Assembly: GCA_001606155.1 (NCBI GenBank) | Contig: LODT01000001.1 | Coordinates: forward strand, 1,178,001-1,242,000 | Length of the DNA stretch: 64,000 nucleotides | Source: Tieghemostelium lacteum | Taxonomy: Eukaryota; Evosea; Eumycetozoa; Dictyosteliales; Raperosteliaceae | Direction: 5' to 3' | Shown here: piece by piece, positions 1 to 10,000 of the stretch | Layout of the letters: every line of letters starts with the position of its first letter | How positions within the stretch are numbered: the first letter of the stretch is position 1 | Program-made: the position numbers and the translations under genes | Notes under the pieces: generated by a model | The model's input: only the letters and a program-made list of their open reading frames with translations | Told to the model about the DNA's origin: nothing | The model's database searches: none

Positions 1-27
1 TACTACACAATAATTCAACTGTATAGT

Positions 28-469
28 TTATATATTTTTCCAATGATCTAAATAACCTTCTTTATTCTTGTTTAAATAATACTTCAAGTATCTTTCATAT
101 TTTAACTTTTGGTGTGACAATGAGATTATTAATACCTTTAGAAGAAGTATTAAGTAAATAGATACTTACACTATTAATAGTCAAACAATCATAGTATATT
201 TTAAATTCTGGGTTACAATAAAATGATGAAAAGTAACCTACTTCTTGTTTACACTCTTGTGCTACAGAATAGAACCTTGAACATGAATTTTTAGTTTCAA
301 AGTCAGCATTTAGTAGTAATTCTCTTTGAATCTTTTGAGTAACTTCAAAAAATTCATTAGGTTTACAATCTAAGTAGTCTCTATAAAAGTTCTTTTTCTT
401 TTCAATCAAAAAGTTTGGCTCTTCAATTCGATTTTTATTTAGAAACACACTGTTCATGTCAACATTCAA
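28..469 (-). CDS. Twin-CX9C (CHCH) protein, CMC1/CMC2-like
   Basis: Two exons, 170-469 and 28-105, joined across a 64-bp GTAAGT...AG intron in phase 0, give about 125 residues. The core has two CX9C motifs, CSRFYSVAQEC and CNPEFKIYYDC, separated by 11 residues. This is the helix-loop-helix layout of small intermembrane-space proteins that Mia40 imports and oxidises. The spacing and the Cys-Leu after the last cysteine resemble CMC1/CMC2, which help assemble cytochrome c oxidase. Exon 2 adds a basic, Tyr/Lys-rich helical tail ending HWKNI, as is usual in the family. Reading through the donor instead gives an unrelated hydrophobic tail, so the spliced form is preferred. The N-terminal 55 residues are not recognised. 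The CHCH fold is fairly sure; the exact CMC subtype is inference. Confidence 0.78.
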
Positions 470-579
470 ATAAAATTAAAAAATTAAAAAAATAAGTATT
501 ATTTGAATTATAAATTTATTCTAAAAGTATTATACACTATGGTTTAAATATATTTTAATATTATTACATAACTTTATTT

Positions 580-2710
580 CTATGGTAATAGTTTTTTTAA
601 TCTGGAATAAGCAATTTCAATCATTTCAGAGAGACCAAGATTAAGTTCTGCAATAGGGTCAGTGTTTAAGAGTCTTTGCTTGAGAACCGGGACAATTTCA
701 GCTTTTGAACGTCCATTTACAAATACAACAAATTTAAACCCAAATTTCTTTTCGTACTGCTCGTTTAGCTCTGCTAATTCTTTGTAGACTTTAACAATTT
801 CAGGGTCCAATTGATTTTCATTGTGGTTTCCTTGCTCTTGGTAGGAGAGAGAAGATAGAGTTTCATTTGGGTTCAATCCAATTCTAGGATGTGCATTAAT
901 GACTGGTAGCTTCATAGCTTCTTCGAGATTGTTGATGATTTCTTCAGCTTTTTGAACTAGAGCTTCATAGCTAGAGAATGGACGTGCTTGGTAGACTTTC
1001 TCTGCTAAAACTGGTGCTAATTCAAAGAGTAGATGTATGCTTGCAAAGAAATCATCTTGTTCTAAACTATTGAGGAGATCTATACTTGGGAGAAATGGGT
1101 TTGGGTAATGTGGAGAACTGTGGACTCTTGTTGGAACTACTCTTTGTCCGATAGTTGGAGTGTTTTTGTACTCTTCAACGGTTTGGTCGTGTCTGAAGAT
1201 AACCTGACCCCTTAGAATTGTAAGTTGTACCTTACCATATAATTTGGATGAGTGGTATGGTGAATACTGGTTTTTAACCAACATTGTAGATTGATCAACT
1301 GTAAATGATTGGTTAGGTGCCCAAATCACAAAATCTGCATCTCTTCCTACTTTAATAGAACCCTTTCTGTCATTGATATTTACTAGTTTAGCAGGTTCAT
1401 CGCACATAATTTGTGACATGATGGAGAAAGGAATACCACGTTTCTTAGCCTCTGTCCATACAATAGAGAGACCCAACTGGAGAGAACTGATTCCACCCCA
1501 AGCTTTCATGAAATCACCTTGATCTAATAGCTTTAAGTTTGGAGTACATGGAGAATGGTCACTGACGACCATTGCGATAGTCTTATTTTGAAGAGCTTGC
1601 CATAGCAACTCCTTATTTTCGTTTTCTCTGACTGGTGGACAACATTTATATAGAGTGTTACCATCAGGTACCTCTTCAGAGACAAAGAAGAGGTAATGGA
1701 ATGTAGTCTCTGCTGTAATAGGTACTTTATCCACTGTGATTGCGTGTTCAAGTGCTTTGATGGCATCTGATGAGGATAAATGTACAATATGTGATTTCAC
1801 TTGATTTTGTTTTGCCATATCAATGACCAGATCAATGGCAAGATTTTCAGCTTTTCTTGGACGACTTGTTAGGAAGGTATTATATACTCTTGGATCCATA
1901 TCTTTTACAACAGATTCCATTTCATCGATTGGTTCAGGGACTTCTGCATGGAACATCATAACTACATCTTTATGTTGTTGTTGTAGTTCTTTCATGACAT
2001 CCATTGCTTTTTGAATATCATCTCTTCTGACAGCTTGGAAATCATCAATACCTGAGTGTACCAGGAAAGACTTGAATCCTACAACACCACCTTCAGTAAC
2101 CATTTTTTTGATCTCACCTGCATTTCCAGGTACAATTCCACCGAGTAAACCTACATCAACACGACATTTACCTTTCATGGAATCAATCTTGTCAAGAAGA
2201 TTCTGATAGGTTGTTGTAACTGGAATACTATTCAGAGGCATATCACAAATAGTAGTTACGCCACCTGCTGCTGCAGCATTAGTTGCACTCACCCATCCCT
2301 CCCATTCTGTTCTACCTGGTTCATTTACATGTACATGACAATCAACTAATCCACCCATAATTACAATCTCCTCTTCCATTCCTTCATCATTAAATAGTAT
2401 ATTCCATTCTTTAAGTAATTTAGTATGATATGGTTTAATTTCAAAAATCACACCATCTCTTTAGTACAATAGTATTAGATATTTTATTTTTTTTTTAATT
2501 TTATATTAGAGATATATATAACATATGTGAAATTAATCACCATATGTAATGATATCATTTAGACACCTCTTTTAAAAAAAAAACCTTTTAATTTGGTTTT
2601 GGATCAAAATTTTATCAAAACTATACATACCTGATAAACACAGTTGCTGATCTCACTTCACCTTCTATTACTATGTTTCTTCCTCTTATTACCCCAATAT
2701 CTATATCCAT
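580..2710 (-). CDS. alln: Allantoinase fused to OHCU decarboxylase
   Basis: Exon 1 (2631-2710, [17 protein letters not shown]...) and exon 2 (580-2458) join in phase across a GTATGT...AAG intron and give about 652 residues. Residues 1 to about 470 are an amidohydrolase-fold allantoinase with the metal-binding HxH in [11 protein letters not shown] (near 66-76), the family motif [13 protein letters not shown] and the later HAE, HLSS and SDHSP metal-site segments. It hydrolyses (S)-allantoin to allantoate. Residues about 487-652 are a complete OHCU decarboxylase domain with the catalytic His in NAHPRIG (near 548), a Glu in SYQEQ and an Arg in VFVNGR. That enzyme makes (S)-allantoin, so the fusion joins two consecutive steps of urate breakdown. 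Typical allantoinases stop near 470 residues. A separate OHCU decarboxylase gene lies 326 bp upstream on the same strand. No peroxisomal signal is seen. Confidence 0.93.
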
Positions 2711-3036
2711 GATAACTGAAATTTACAAAAAATCTGAGTTTGAAAAAATTTAAAAAAGGTCTTTCATAAATCTTTAGTGAGGCTTCTACAAATCAAAAAG
2801 TTTTTTTTAAAATTTCTGCCGTAACTTAAAAAACCAAATAACGACAATTATAGAAATCGAAATTTAAACCCAAATCATAATATTTTAAAAATTATTTATC
2901 AATAGATAGAATTTCGTACAAAATTATATATTGACTAATTGTTGACCGCATTTTATATATTCATTCTTTGGAAACGAGATTTCTATGAATTTTATTCAGT
3001 ATATTTAATTGGATATTTTAAGGCAAAAAAGGTAAA
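2711..3036 (-). other. Intergenic, probable alln promoter
   Basis: This 326-bp AT-rich stretch lies between the 3' end of the solo OHCU decarboxylase gene and the start codon of the fused allantoinase. It holds A- and T-runs but no convincing open frame, RNA or repeat. A 65-codon plus-strand frame near its right end runs antisense into the OHCU gene and is a shadow. Confidence 0.5.
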
Positions 3037-3561
3037 TTATAATTTATGCGTAATGGTTAACTTTGATAGTCTTGACTTTGCGATATCCATCATCTCAGAT
3101 AATCCTAAATTTAATTCTGAAAGTGTATCTGTGTGAAGTAATCTTTTTTCAATTACTGGTATTATCTCTTGCTTTGTTCTACCATTTACAAAAACAATGA
3201 ACTTGAAACCAAATTTGTTTTCATATTGTTCATTTAGTTTAGCTAATGCTTCTATGATCGGATCATTTGGTTTATCCTCACTACTACGTTGTTCTTGGTA
3301 GGATAAAATTGATAGCTTAACTTTTTGTTCACCTATCCTTGGATGAGCATTTACAATTCTCTTTTTTAATTCCAAATCATTACTTCCCAATAAAGTCTCT
3401 CTAGTATTTTCTATTAACCCCAAATAGTTATTAAAATTCTCTCTCTTCCCATACAACAACCTAGTCAAATCTTCTTGTTTTTCGAATAGCAAATCTATAT
3501 TTTCAACAAAATCATTATAATTCATAATCTTTAATTCTTCATAACTCACAATTTTAGTCAT
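3037..3561 (-). CDS. urad: OHCU decarboxylase, solo copy
   Basis: Intronless, 174 residues, the usual length for 2-oxo-4-hydroxy-4-carboxy-5-ureidoimidazoline decarboxylase. It converts OHCU, the hydrolysed product of urate oxidation, stereospecifically to (S)-allantoin. The signature residues are visible: His in NAHPRIG, Glu in SYQEQ and Arg in FVNGRT, as in characterised animal URAD. It is clearly related to the C-terminal domain of the adjacent allantoinase fusion; both share LNEQYENKFGFKF-like and ELNLGLSEM stretches, so one probably arose from the other by duplication. Its C-terminus ends THKL, not a standard peroxisomal SKL. Both copies keep the active site, so both may work. Confidence 0.93.
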   Translation of the reverse strand: MTKIVSYEELKIMNYNDFVENIDLLFEKQEDLTRLLYGKRENFNNYLGLIENTRETLLGSNDLELKKRIVNAHPRIGEQKVKLSILSYQEQRSSEDKPNDPIIEALAKLNEQYENKFGFKFIVFVNGRTKQEIIPVIEKRLLHTDTLSELNLGLSEMMDIAKSRLSKLTITHKL

Positions 3562-3706
3562 TTTTTACTATTTCTATTTAAAATTAGTTAAATGCATGTA
3601 TAAAAAGTTAATAAAAAAAAAAAAATTAACTTTGTGAGTGTTTAGATTATTTGAACTCTGATCGATTATATTTTTATTTGTACATATTTTTTAATGTGGT
3701 AATTGT

Positions 3707-4546
3707 TTATAAGAGTTTAGTGAAATCCCAGTATGAAACATCACCAGTGTTACAAATGTAATCTCTGAAAGATACAACTAAATTACCATTGTCAAATTTG
3801 TATTCCCAATAGTCAGATTGTTTCTTGTTTGCACCAAAAACGATTGTTTTGTTTGGAGTGGCTTCAACAAAGGCTTCTTTGACCATATCATCTTTACATT
3901 TCTCAGTGATATTGTAAGCAATGTTAGTCAAAATTTCAGAGTAGAGTCTACCAACGGATTCTTGACAGTTTGCATCTAAGACTTTGTAGACATTTTCCAA
4001 AGAGGCTTCATCATAGGTCCAAGCATCACCAGTGGCGGCTTTGATTGATTCTAAAGCTTCATCGAATTTCTCTTTGTTTTCCTTGAGATCCAAACGAGCA
4101 AGTAAAGAATAAACACCTGGGACTGGGATGAATTTAGCCAATGGGAAGTAACTGATTTCATCAACATTAGCAATGGATGGACGGAAGAGGATGACAATGT
4201 TTTCGTTTTCAATGGCTAATTTCCAATAGTCGGTGTTCTTTTTATCAGTGTTAGCTCTGAAGGTGATTTTTCTTCCAGCAGTAGCTTCAACAAAGGCCTC
4301 CTTGAGGATTTCTTCTTTCAATTGGTTATTCAAACAACTGGCAAAGTTTGGAACGCAAGTCTTGTTGAAGAAACCTGGGTCTTCTTTTAACCATTTGGAA
4401 TCATCTGGGATGGTGGCAAGGAGAGCCTCATAATCAATTTCAACTTGATAGTCTTCACCAGTGGAGGCTTTGATGGATTCCAAAGCTTCTTTGAGTTGTG
4501 GTTCAGAGTCTCTGAGTGATTTTCTTTGATTTAAAGTTAATGGCAT
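3707..4546 (-). CDS. Two-repeat protein of unknown function (copy 1)
   Basis: Intronless, 279 residues, acidic/lysine-rich, with no signal peptide or membrane segment. It consists of two copies of one domain of about 130 residues. Each runs from a helix containing EALESIKA(S/A)TG through KEAFVEAT to a beta-like stretch with DYW, then N-x-x-(D/E)-(I/V)-SY. The second copy ends VSYWDFTKLL at the C-terminus. A closely related gene lies about 1 kb upstream on the same strand, a tandem duplication. Its cytosolic look and even codon use suggest a well-expressed soluble protein (inference). I do not recognise the family; it may be dictyostelid-specific. No catalytic motif is evident. Confidence 0.85.
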   Translation of the reverse strand: MPLTLNQRKSLRDSEPQLKEALESIKASTGEDYQVEIDYEALLATIPDDSKWLKEDPGFFNKTCVPNFASCLNNQLKEEILKEAFVEATAGRKITFRANTDKKNTDYWKLAIENENIVILFRPSIANVDEISYFPLAKFIPVPGVYSLLARLDLKENKEKFDEALESIKAATGDAWTYDEASLENVYKVLDANCQESVGRLYSEILTNIAYNITEKCKDDMVKEAFVEATPNKTIVFGANKKQSDYWEYKFDNGNLVVSFRDYICNTGDVSYWDFTKLL

Positions 4547-5525
4547 TTTAGTGTTATGTGGTTTGTTGATTACTGCTGTGAATGAATGATTTGATTAATT
4601 TAAATTTTCAACTTTTTATAGTCATCGGAAAATCAACCCTTTAGAAAGAATATAGAAGAGATATTTCTTGATTTCAATCAGTTATTAAAAAATAAAGGAT
4701 TTGGTGGTTGCATGTGTTGCAACATCCGGTGTAAAAATACCCTTTTAAACTTTGATGGATCTAATTTAATCAAAAAATCCTTTCATTTTTTTTTTCTTGA
4801 TTTTTTTTTGCGATCACAATTTTAATGTACAGTATTGTGAATTAATTCCTTTTGAAACTAAAAGAAAATAAATGAGAAAAATTGCAATTATTTGTAAATT
4901 ATGTAAATCAGATTGTATCACATTATTTTACTTGATTCATATTTATCTATTTGTGTTTAACAAAAACAATTCGTTCATTTTCAATAATATCTTTTATAGT
5001 CTTTATCTATTATCTGGTCTTCGCGTTAGTTCAATTGTTAAATCAAATGATAACAAATAAATTTATTATTTTATTTTAGTTTTGATTTTAAGCAAATGCA
5101 ATTGAAAAAGTTAAGAATAATCAAATTTTTTTCTATATTTTTTTAGATTTTTTAGATATTTTCATTATTTAGAAATAAATAAAAATAAATAATTAAAATT
5201 TCTATAAATTCTTATTTCTATGAGTTACAATAAAAAGTATTTCTTTTTAATGAGATTTAAACCAAAACATTTCATCTAATTTATACCCTTGTAATATATA
5301 TAAACAAAATCCTAAAATTTAATTCTTCTTGAAATATTAATTTTAAAATAATCAATATTCCAAACCTTAAACTTTTATAACATGGAACTAAAATTTAAAG
5401 GACATTCTCTAAAAGTATACTTTTAGTCCAAATATTAATTTTAAATGTATAAAATCAAAGAAATCTTTTGAAAAATAATTAAAAATCAAATTAAAATTTT
5501 TTATTGATTGATAATGATTATTTGT
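4547..5525. other. Intergenic between the tandem two-repeat genes
   Basis: This 979-bp AT-rich spacer carries the promoter of the downstream two-repeat gene; a somewhat less AT-rich part, with a long T-run, lies at 4620-4810. It also holds an 18-bp perfect palindrome at 5409-5426. A 62-codon plus-strand frame at 4872-5060 consists of hydrophobic AT-codon residues and is not supported as a gene. Confidence 0.5.
5409..5426. repeat. 18-bp perfect palindrome
   Basis: The sequence CTAAAAGTATACTTTTAG equals its own reverse complement. It lies downstream of the second two-repeat gene and upstream of the first. It could be a dimeric-factor site or a 3'-end hairpin; AT-rich palindromes of this size also occur by chance. 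Confidence 0.5.
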
Positions 5526-6368
5526 TTAGAGTAATTTAGTGAAATCCCAATATGAAATATCACTAAGATTGGTAATTGAATTTTTGAAAGATACAAGCAA
5601 GTTACCATTTTCAAATTTAAACTCCCAATAGTCATATTGTTTAGCATTTTGAACAAATACAATAGTGTGGTTTGGAGTGGCTTCAACAAAGGCTTCTTTG
5701 ATCATATCATCTTTACATTTCTCTTTGACATTGTATGCAACATTTTCCAAAACAGTGCTGAATACTCTTCCATAGTTAGTCTTGGAGTTTTCATCAACTA
5801 ATTTATAGACAGATTCCAAAGATGCTTCATCATAAGTCCAAGTTTCACCAGTTGCTGATTTCAAAGTCTCCAAAGCTTCATCAAACTTCTCTTTGTGTTC
5901 TTTTAATGATAAACGACTTACCAATGAATAGGTGCCTGGAACTGGAATGCTTTTGGCTAATGGTAAATAGGAAATATCACCAACATTAGATGGTTGAATT
6001 CTGAATAACAAAATTACAGAGTCTGCTTCAAATGCAACTTTCCAGTAATCAGTGTTCTTTTTGTCTTCGTTGATTCTGAAAATAATTTTTCTGGCAGTGG
6101 TGGCCTCAACAAAAGCTTCTTTAGTGACTTCCTCTTTGGCTAATTGTTGTTCAAGACAATAAGCAAAGTTAGCAAGACATTGTTTGTAGAAGAAGTTACC
6201 TGGATCTTCAGAGACATATTTGGATTCAGCGGTCTTAGCTATAATTCCTTCAAAATCAATTTCAACTTGGTACTCTTGACCAGTGGTGTTTTTAATGGAC
6301 TCAAGAGCATCCTTTAGATTTTGGTCATAATCTCTCAATGATTTTCTTTGGTTTAATGATAATGGCAT
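5526..6368 (-). CDS. Two-repeat protein of unknown function (copy 2)
   Basis: Intronless, 280 residues, and by eye about two thirds identical to the 279-residue gene downstream, colinear over its whole length. It has the same two-domain plan: RKSLRDYDQNLKDALESIK opens the protein, KEAFVEAT occurs once per domain, and it ends SYWDFTKLL. The start MPLSLNQRKSLRD matches the paralogue start, which supports the chosen ATG. The most variable region is residues 45-75 of the first domain; the link between domains (PVPGTYSL) and the KEAFVEAT core are the most conserved. No domain name can be assigned. The pair probably arose by tandem duplication after an older internal duplication. Confidence 0.85.
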   Translation of the reverse strand: MPLSLNQRKSLRDYDQNLKDALESIKNTTGQEYQVEIDFEGIIAKTAESKYVSEDPGNFFYKQCLANFAYCLEQQLAKEEVTKEAFVEATTARKIIFRINEDKKNTDYWKVAFEADSVILLFRIQPSNVGDISYLPLAKSIPVPGTYSLVSRLSLKEHKEKFDEALETLKSATGETWTYDEASLESVYKLVDENSKTNYGRVFSTVLENVAYNVKEKCKDDMIKEAFVEATPNHTIVFVQNAKQYDYWEFKFENGNLLVSFKNSITNLSDISYWDFTKLL

Positions 6369-7029
6369 TTTATAATTATTTGTTACTTTAACTTATTGCT
6401 TTACTATTAAATTGAATGAATTAAATCATAGACATGTCAAACTATTTATACTTTTTGGTATCCCCTAAAGATAGCAAATATCCCTTGAATCTTTAGAAAT
6501 AAAAGAGAAATAAACAGCAAACCAGGTGTTGTTGGGATATTTCTACTTCTTTAAAGCGTTCTAATTCTGATCGTCGGCATTGTAAAATTCCTATTGGTTC
6601 TAATAAATATCTAACACATTTGGTCCATTCGAACCATTCAAAAAATTGTGTAAATGGATATTTATTAAAAAAATCTGACATTTTTGACATCTTTTAGATA
6701 TCGGACTAATTTTAATGCTAGAAAATATTAAGAAGATAAAAATGGAATAGTAATCTTTCAAAGATTAATATTATTTGAAACTTCCAGTAACTCTTTTGTT
6801 TTATAGGTTCGAATTAAGGGTTTAATGAATCGGAATAAAATCGGAAAAAAAACATTAAATCTGAAATTAAATAAACAATTCAATTATTTATTATAATTAT
6901 ACCTTTTTAATTGTTGGTTTTGTTTAGATATTCAATTAGAATACACTAAGGTGTGAAATTTGAAAGTTTTGATTCATATTATTATGTATTTTTTGATTTT
7001 CAGGATAGTTTTGGAAATTTTTAGGTTGA
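6369..7029. other. Intergenic with one weak open frame
   Basis: This 661-bp stretch lies between the upstream two-repeat gene and the 3' end of the large membrane-protein gene. Apart from a 65-codon minus-strand frame at 6493-6690, it holds AT-rich sequence with T- and A-runs. A GGTTCGAA stretch near 6808 resembles part of a tRNA B box but has no partner A box. Confidence 0.45.
6493..6690 (-). CDS. Possible small ORF or gene remnant
   Basis: This 65-codon frame begins MSKMSDFFNKYPFTQFFEW. Its first ~55 codons use a mix of G/C-containing codons unlike the flanking spacer, which hints at coding or at a former exon. The tail VCCLFLFYF looks like read-through, and a GTTTGC donor-like site precedes it. 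No downstream exon was found and no family is recognised. It could equally be chance. Confidence 0.25.
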   Translation of the reverse strand: MSKMSDFFNKYPFTQFFEWFEWTKCVRYLLEPIGILQCRRSELERFKEVEISQQHLVCCLFLFYF

Positions 7030-10000
7030 TTAATCGTAGAGTGGAGTGATGAGAGGAGTTTTAACAAGTGCATGTTCTTTATCAGATTTAAAATACATGT
7101 AGTAGATGCAAATTATAATTGGAATGAGACAGAGTAGCATGGAACCAGAGATAATTGAACCACCTACGATATCTGTACTTCCAAATGCACGACTATTTAC
7201 TACTAAACCTGATAAGCAGAGAATAAGACCCAAGTAAGTGTCCATATCGGTTTTGTGAGGATTTTTGTAGGGTTTAAAGACCCAATTCAAACTGGCAAAA
7301 AATAGACCCAAAGAAGAGGTTAAAATTCCTTTGGCGTCCATATGGAAGGTTACAGTGACGGTAACTATTACAAAACTTAGGGATCTAAAGAGTAATAGAA
7401 TCTCCCACCAGATGTATTTTGGTTTGTACTTGTCAAAGAAAATCTTTAGGAAATAACGTTTTCTTCTACGAATTTGAATGAATAGGTAGAGAGGTAGACC
7501 AACTACTACTAGGGCTAATAGGATACATGCAACTACTAGTAGAGGGAGATGTTGACTGGTGTAACATTGAATAGATGGGTCGATGGAAAGATATTCATTT
7601 TCACCTATTTTCATGCAGGTTATGAGAGATAGTGAGATGAAGGATATGGGAGTGTAGAGAACTATCATGTGGGATATCAGAGAATTGAACAAACTGTAAT
7701 CAAACATCTCTACAATCATTGTTTTGGCGTTGGGTACTATTTTGTACATTAGTGATTTGCCCCAAGAGAATTTGACTGATAGCGGTAGAACAACTACAAA
7801 TATCAAACATAGTGAGATAAACTGTTTCCATAGATAGTGAAAAGCTGGGTTAGTGCATGTAGATGGCCAAAAATCAATATTAAAGTCAAATAGAGGGATA
7901 ATGGAGAGATATTGGATGTTATAAGCAAAGATGCCGATAATCTGTATAATCAATAGGTAGTTGAGAATTATAGATGCCGAAGGTACTTTGAAAATAGTAA
8001 GGAATAACAGGTAGATTACAATAAACACACCAATGGATATCTCTAAAATGATATTATTCTTTGTGCATTTCTCACAGAAGTTCTTTACCTTGCTGTATCC
8101 AGGTTCACATTGAGAACATAGTAGACCGTAATTACCCTCTCTGCAGTCACCTCCTATACATATATCAGGATCACATGAGTAGATTATAGGTGGTAGAGTG
8201 TCATTGTATGCCCAATATCCTCTTTTTACAGTCATTACGTTTCCTCCAGGACAAAGTACTTCGGTACTGTCACAGTCCATACATGTAAGACCATCATATC
8301 CATAGGTACCTGGAAGACATTGAGTGCATGCATTGGTATCTGGGAGTGTTTGGTAACCTGGATAACAAGGTTTAACTTGAGTATACAATGTCTCGCATTT
8401 AGTAAGTCCCTCTAGAGTCGTACTGGGTTTAAATAAAAAAGTAGAACCTATAGGCGAATCAATTGTCATTTGGGATATCCAAAACCCTTGTAATGTCTTA
8501 CTAGTTTGAAACTCTTGGTATAGTGTTAAACTCTCGTCACCATTAGGTAGGTAGGTTACATTATAAACTGAAATGTTAAAAGAAATGGGACTATTTAGAA
8601 TACTAACAGATTGGTTATAGTAGTCATAGAGATTAATGTTCATGTAGAATGAGGTATTGGTGTGAATATCTGGACTTGACAGATTTAGATTCAGAGTAAC
8701 AGCACCAGTAGCCAAAACAGGACCATACACAGCAGTATTATTTATAGTAAATACATCACTAAGATAACAAACTCCAATGGATTTAGAATAACAAACACCA
8801 CCAGCACCAAAAGTAGCCTCATTCTTTATAAATGATGAATTCTTGGCAGTTACTTGAGAGTCATCGGATAGATAGAATACACCTCCATTGTAATCAGCTA
8901 CACTTCCAGTATAGGTACTGTTAAAAGTGTACAATGTAGACGAATTAAACAGAGTGAATAAACCACCACTACCTTGAATATATTTACTAGATGGATCTGA
9001 TAGCAGTGAGTTATAGTTAAACACACTATTTGTAATATTTACATTGATTTGTGACCCGTATATTATAGTACCTGAAAGTGCACTGTTATAACTAAAAGTT
9101 GACTGATCAATGGAAATATCAGTGACATTGGCATAGATCATTCCAAATTTGGAGGTACAATCATTCACATAAGTGCCTGATAATTTAAGTGATCCACCAG
9201 TTTGGTAGATTACAGTACCATTAGATTGCATCATATAGAGGGTGTTAAAATTACAATTGTTAAGTTCAACATTTGCAATATTGGAGTTGATTATTGATGA
9301 TGGATGGATAGAATTAGTAGATGAAATTACACAGTGGTTCAGTGTAAGGTTACCAAACTGAACAGAAAGGAGATCATCAGAGAGATTGTCTGCTATATAA
9401 CTGCAATTGTTCATTGTTACCATTGAGGATATGAATTTATTCGTGGTGGTACTTGATTGGAACTCTGTGTTTTTCACATACATTTCAGAGAATGATACAT
9501 CAAACATTAGATTTCCATAATAGTTACTAAAGAAATTGGAATTGTACACATAAAAGTCTTGACAATACTCAACTTGAATGGAATTCATATTCGTCGTAAT
9601 TTCAGATATAGAGCAATTGGTGATTTGCAGTGATTCCTGACCAGTAGAGAAAAACATTGCATTTTGGTCACTGGTATGATTAGTGAAAAAACATTGATTG
9701 AATATAGTACGTCCAGATGTAAATGACATGGTTAATTGGCCTGATGTGTTATCTTCGAATATACAGCCGTAGAATGTGGTATTCGAACGGATATATTGGC
9801 CCAGTGGTAGGTTATATGCAGACAATTTACTAAACTGAGTGTCATTGTAAGTCACATTGGAGTCAATGACATAGATACCACTGTTAGGAATACTATTAGA
9901 GAGAGTACAATTGTAAAAGTGACCTGTGGAGTTGGAAATGTAAAGACTATGTACATTCACAGCATGTACATTATAGAATTTAACTTGATTGAATGTAAAC

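Noticed and set aside
4872-5060. 62-codon plus-strand frame in the spacer between the two-repeat genes
   Set aside because: Composition is the Ile/Leu/Phe/Asn/Lys mix of random AT-rich DNA, with no splice or start context or homology.
6801-6825. GGTTCGAATTAAG resembling a tRNA B box
   Set aside because: The last two bases are not CC and there is no A box or cloverleaf upstream on either strand.
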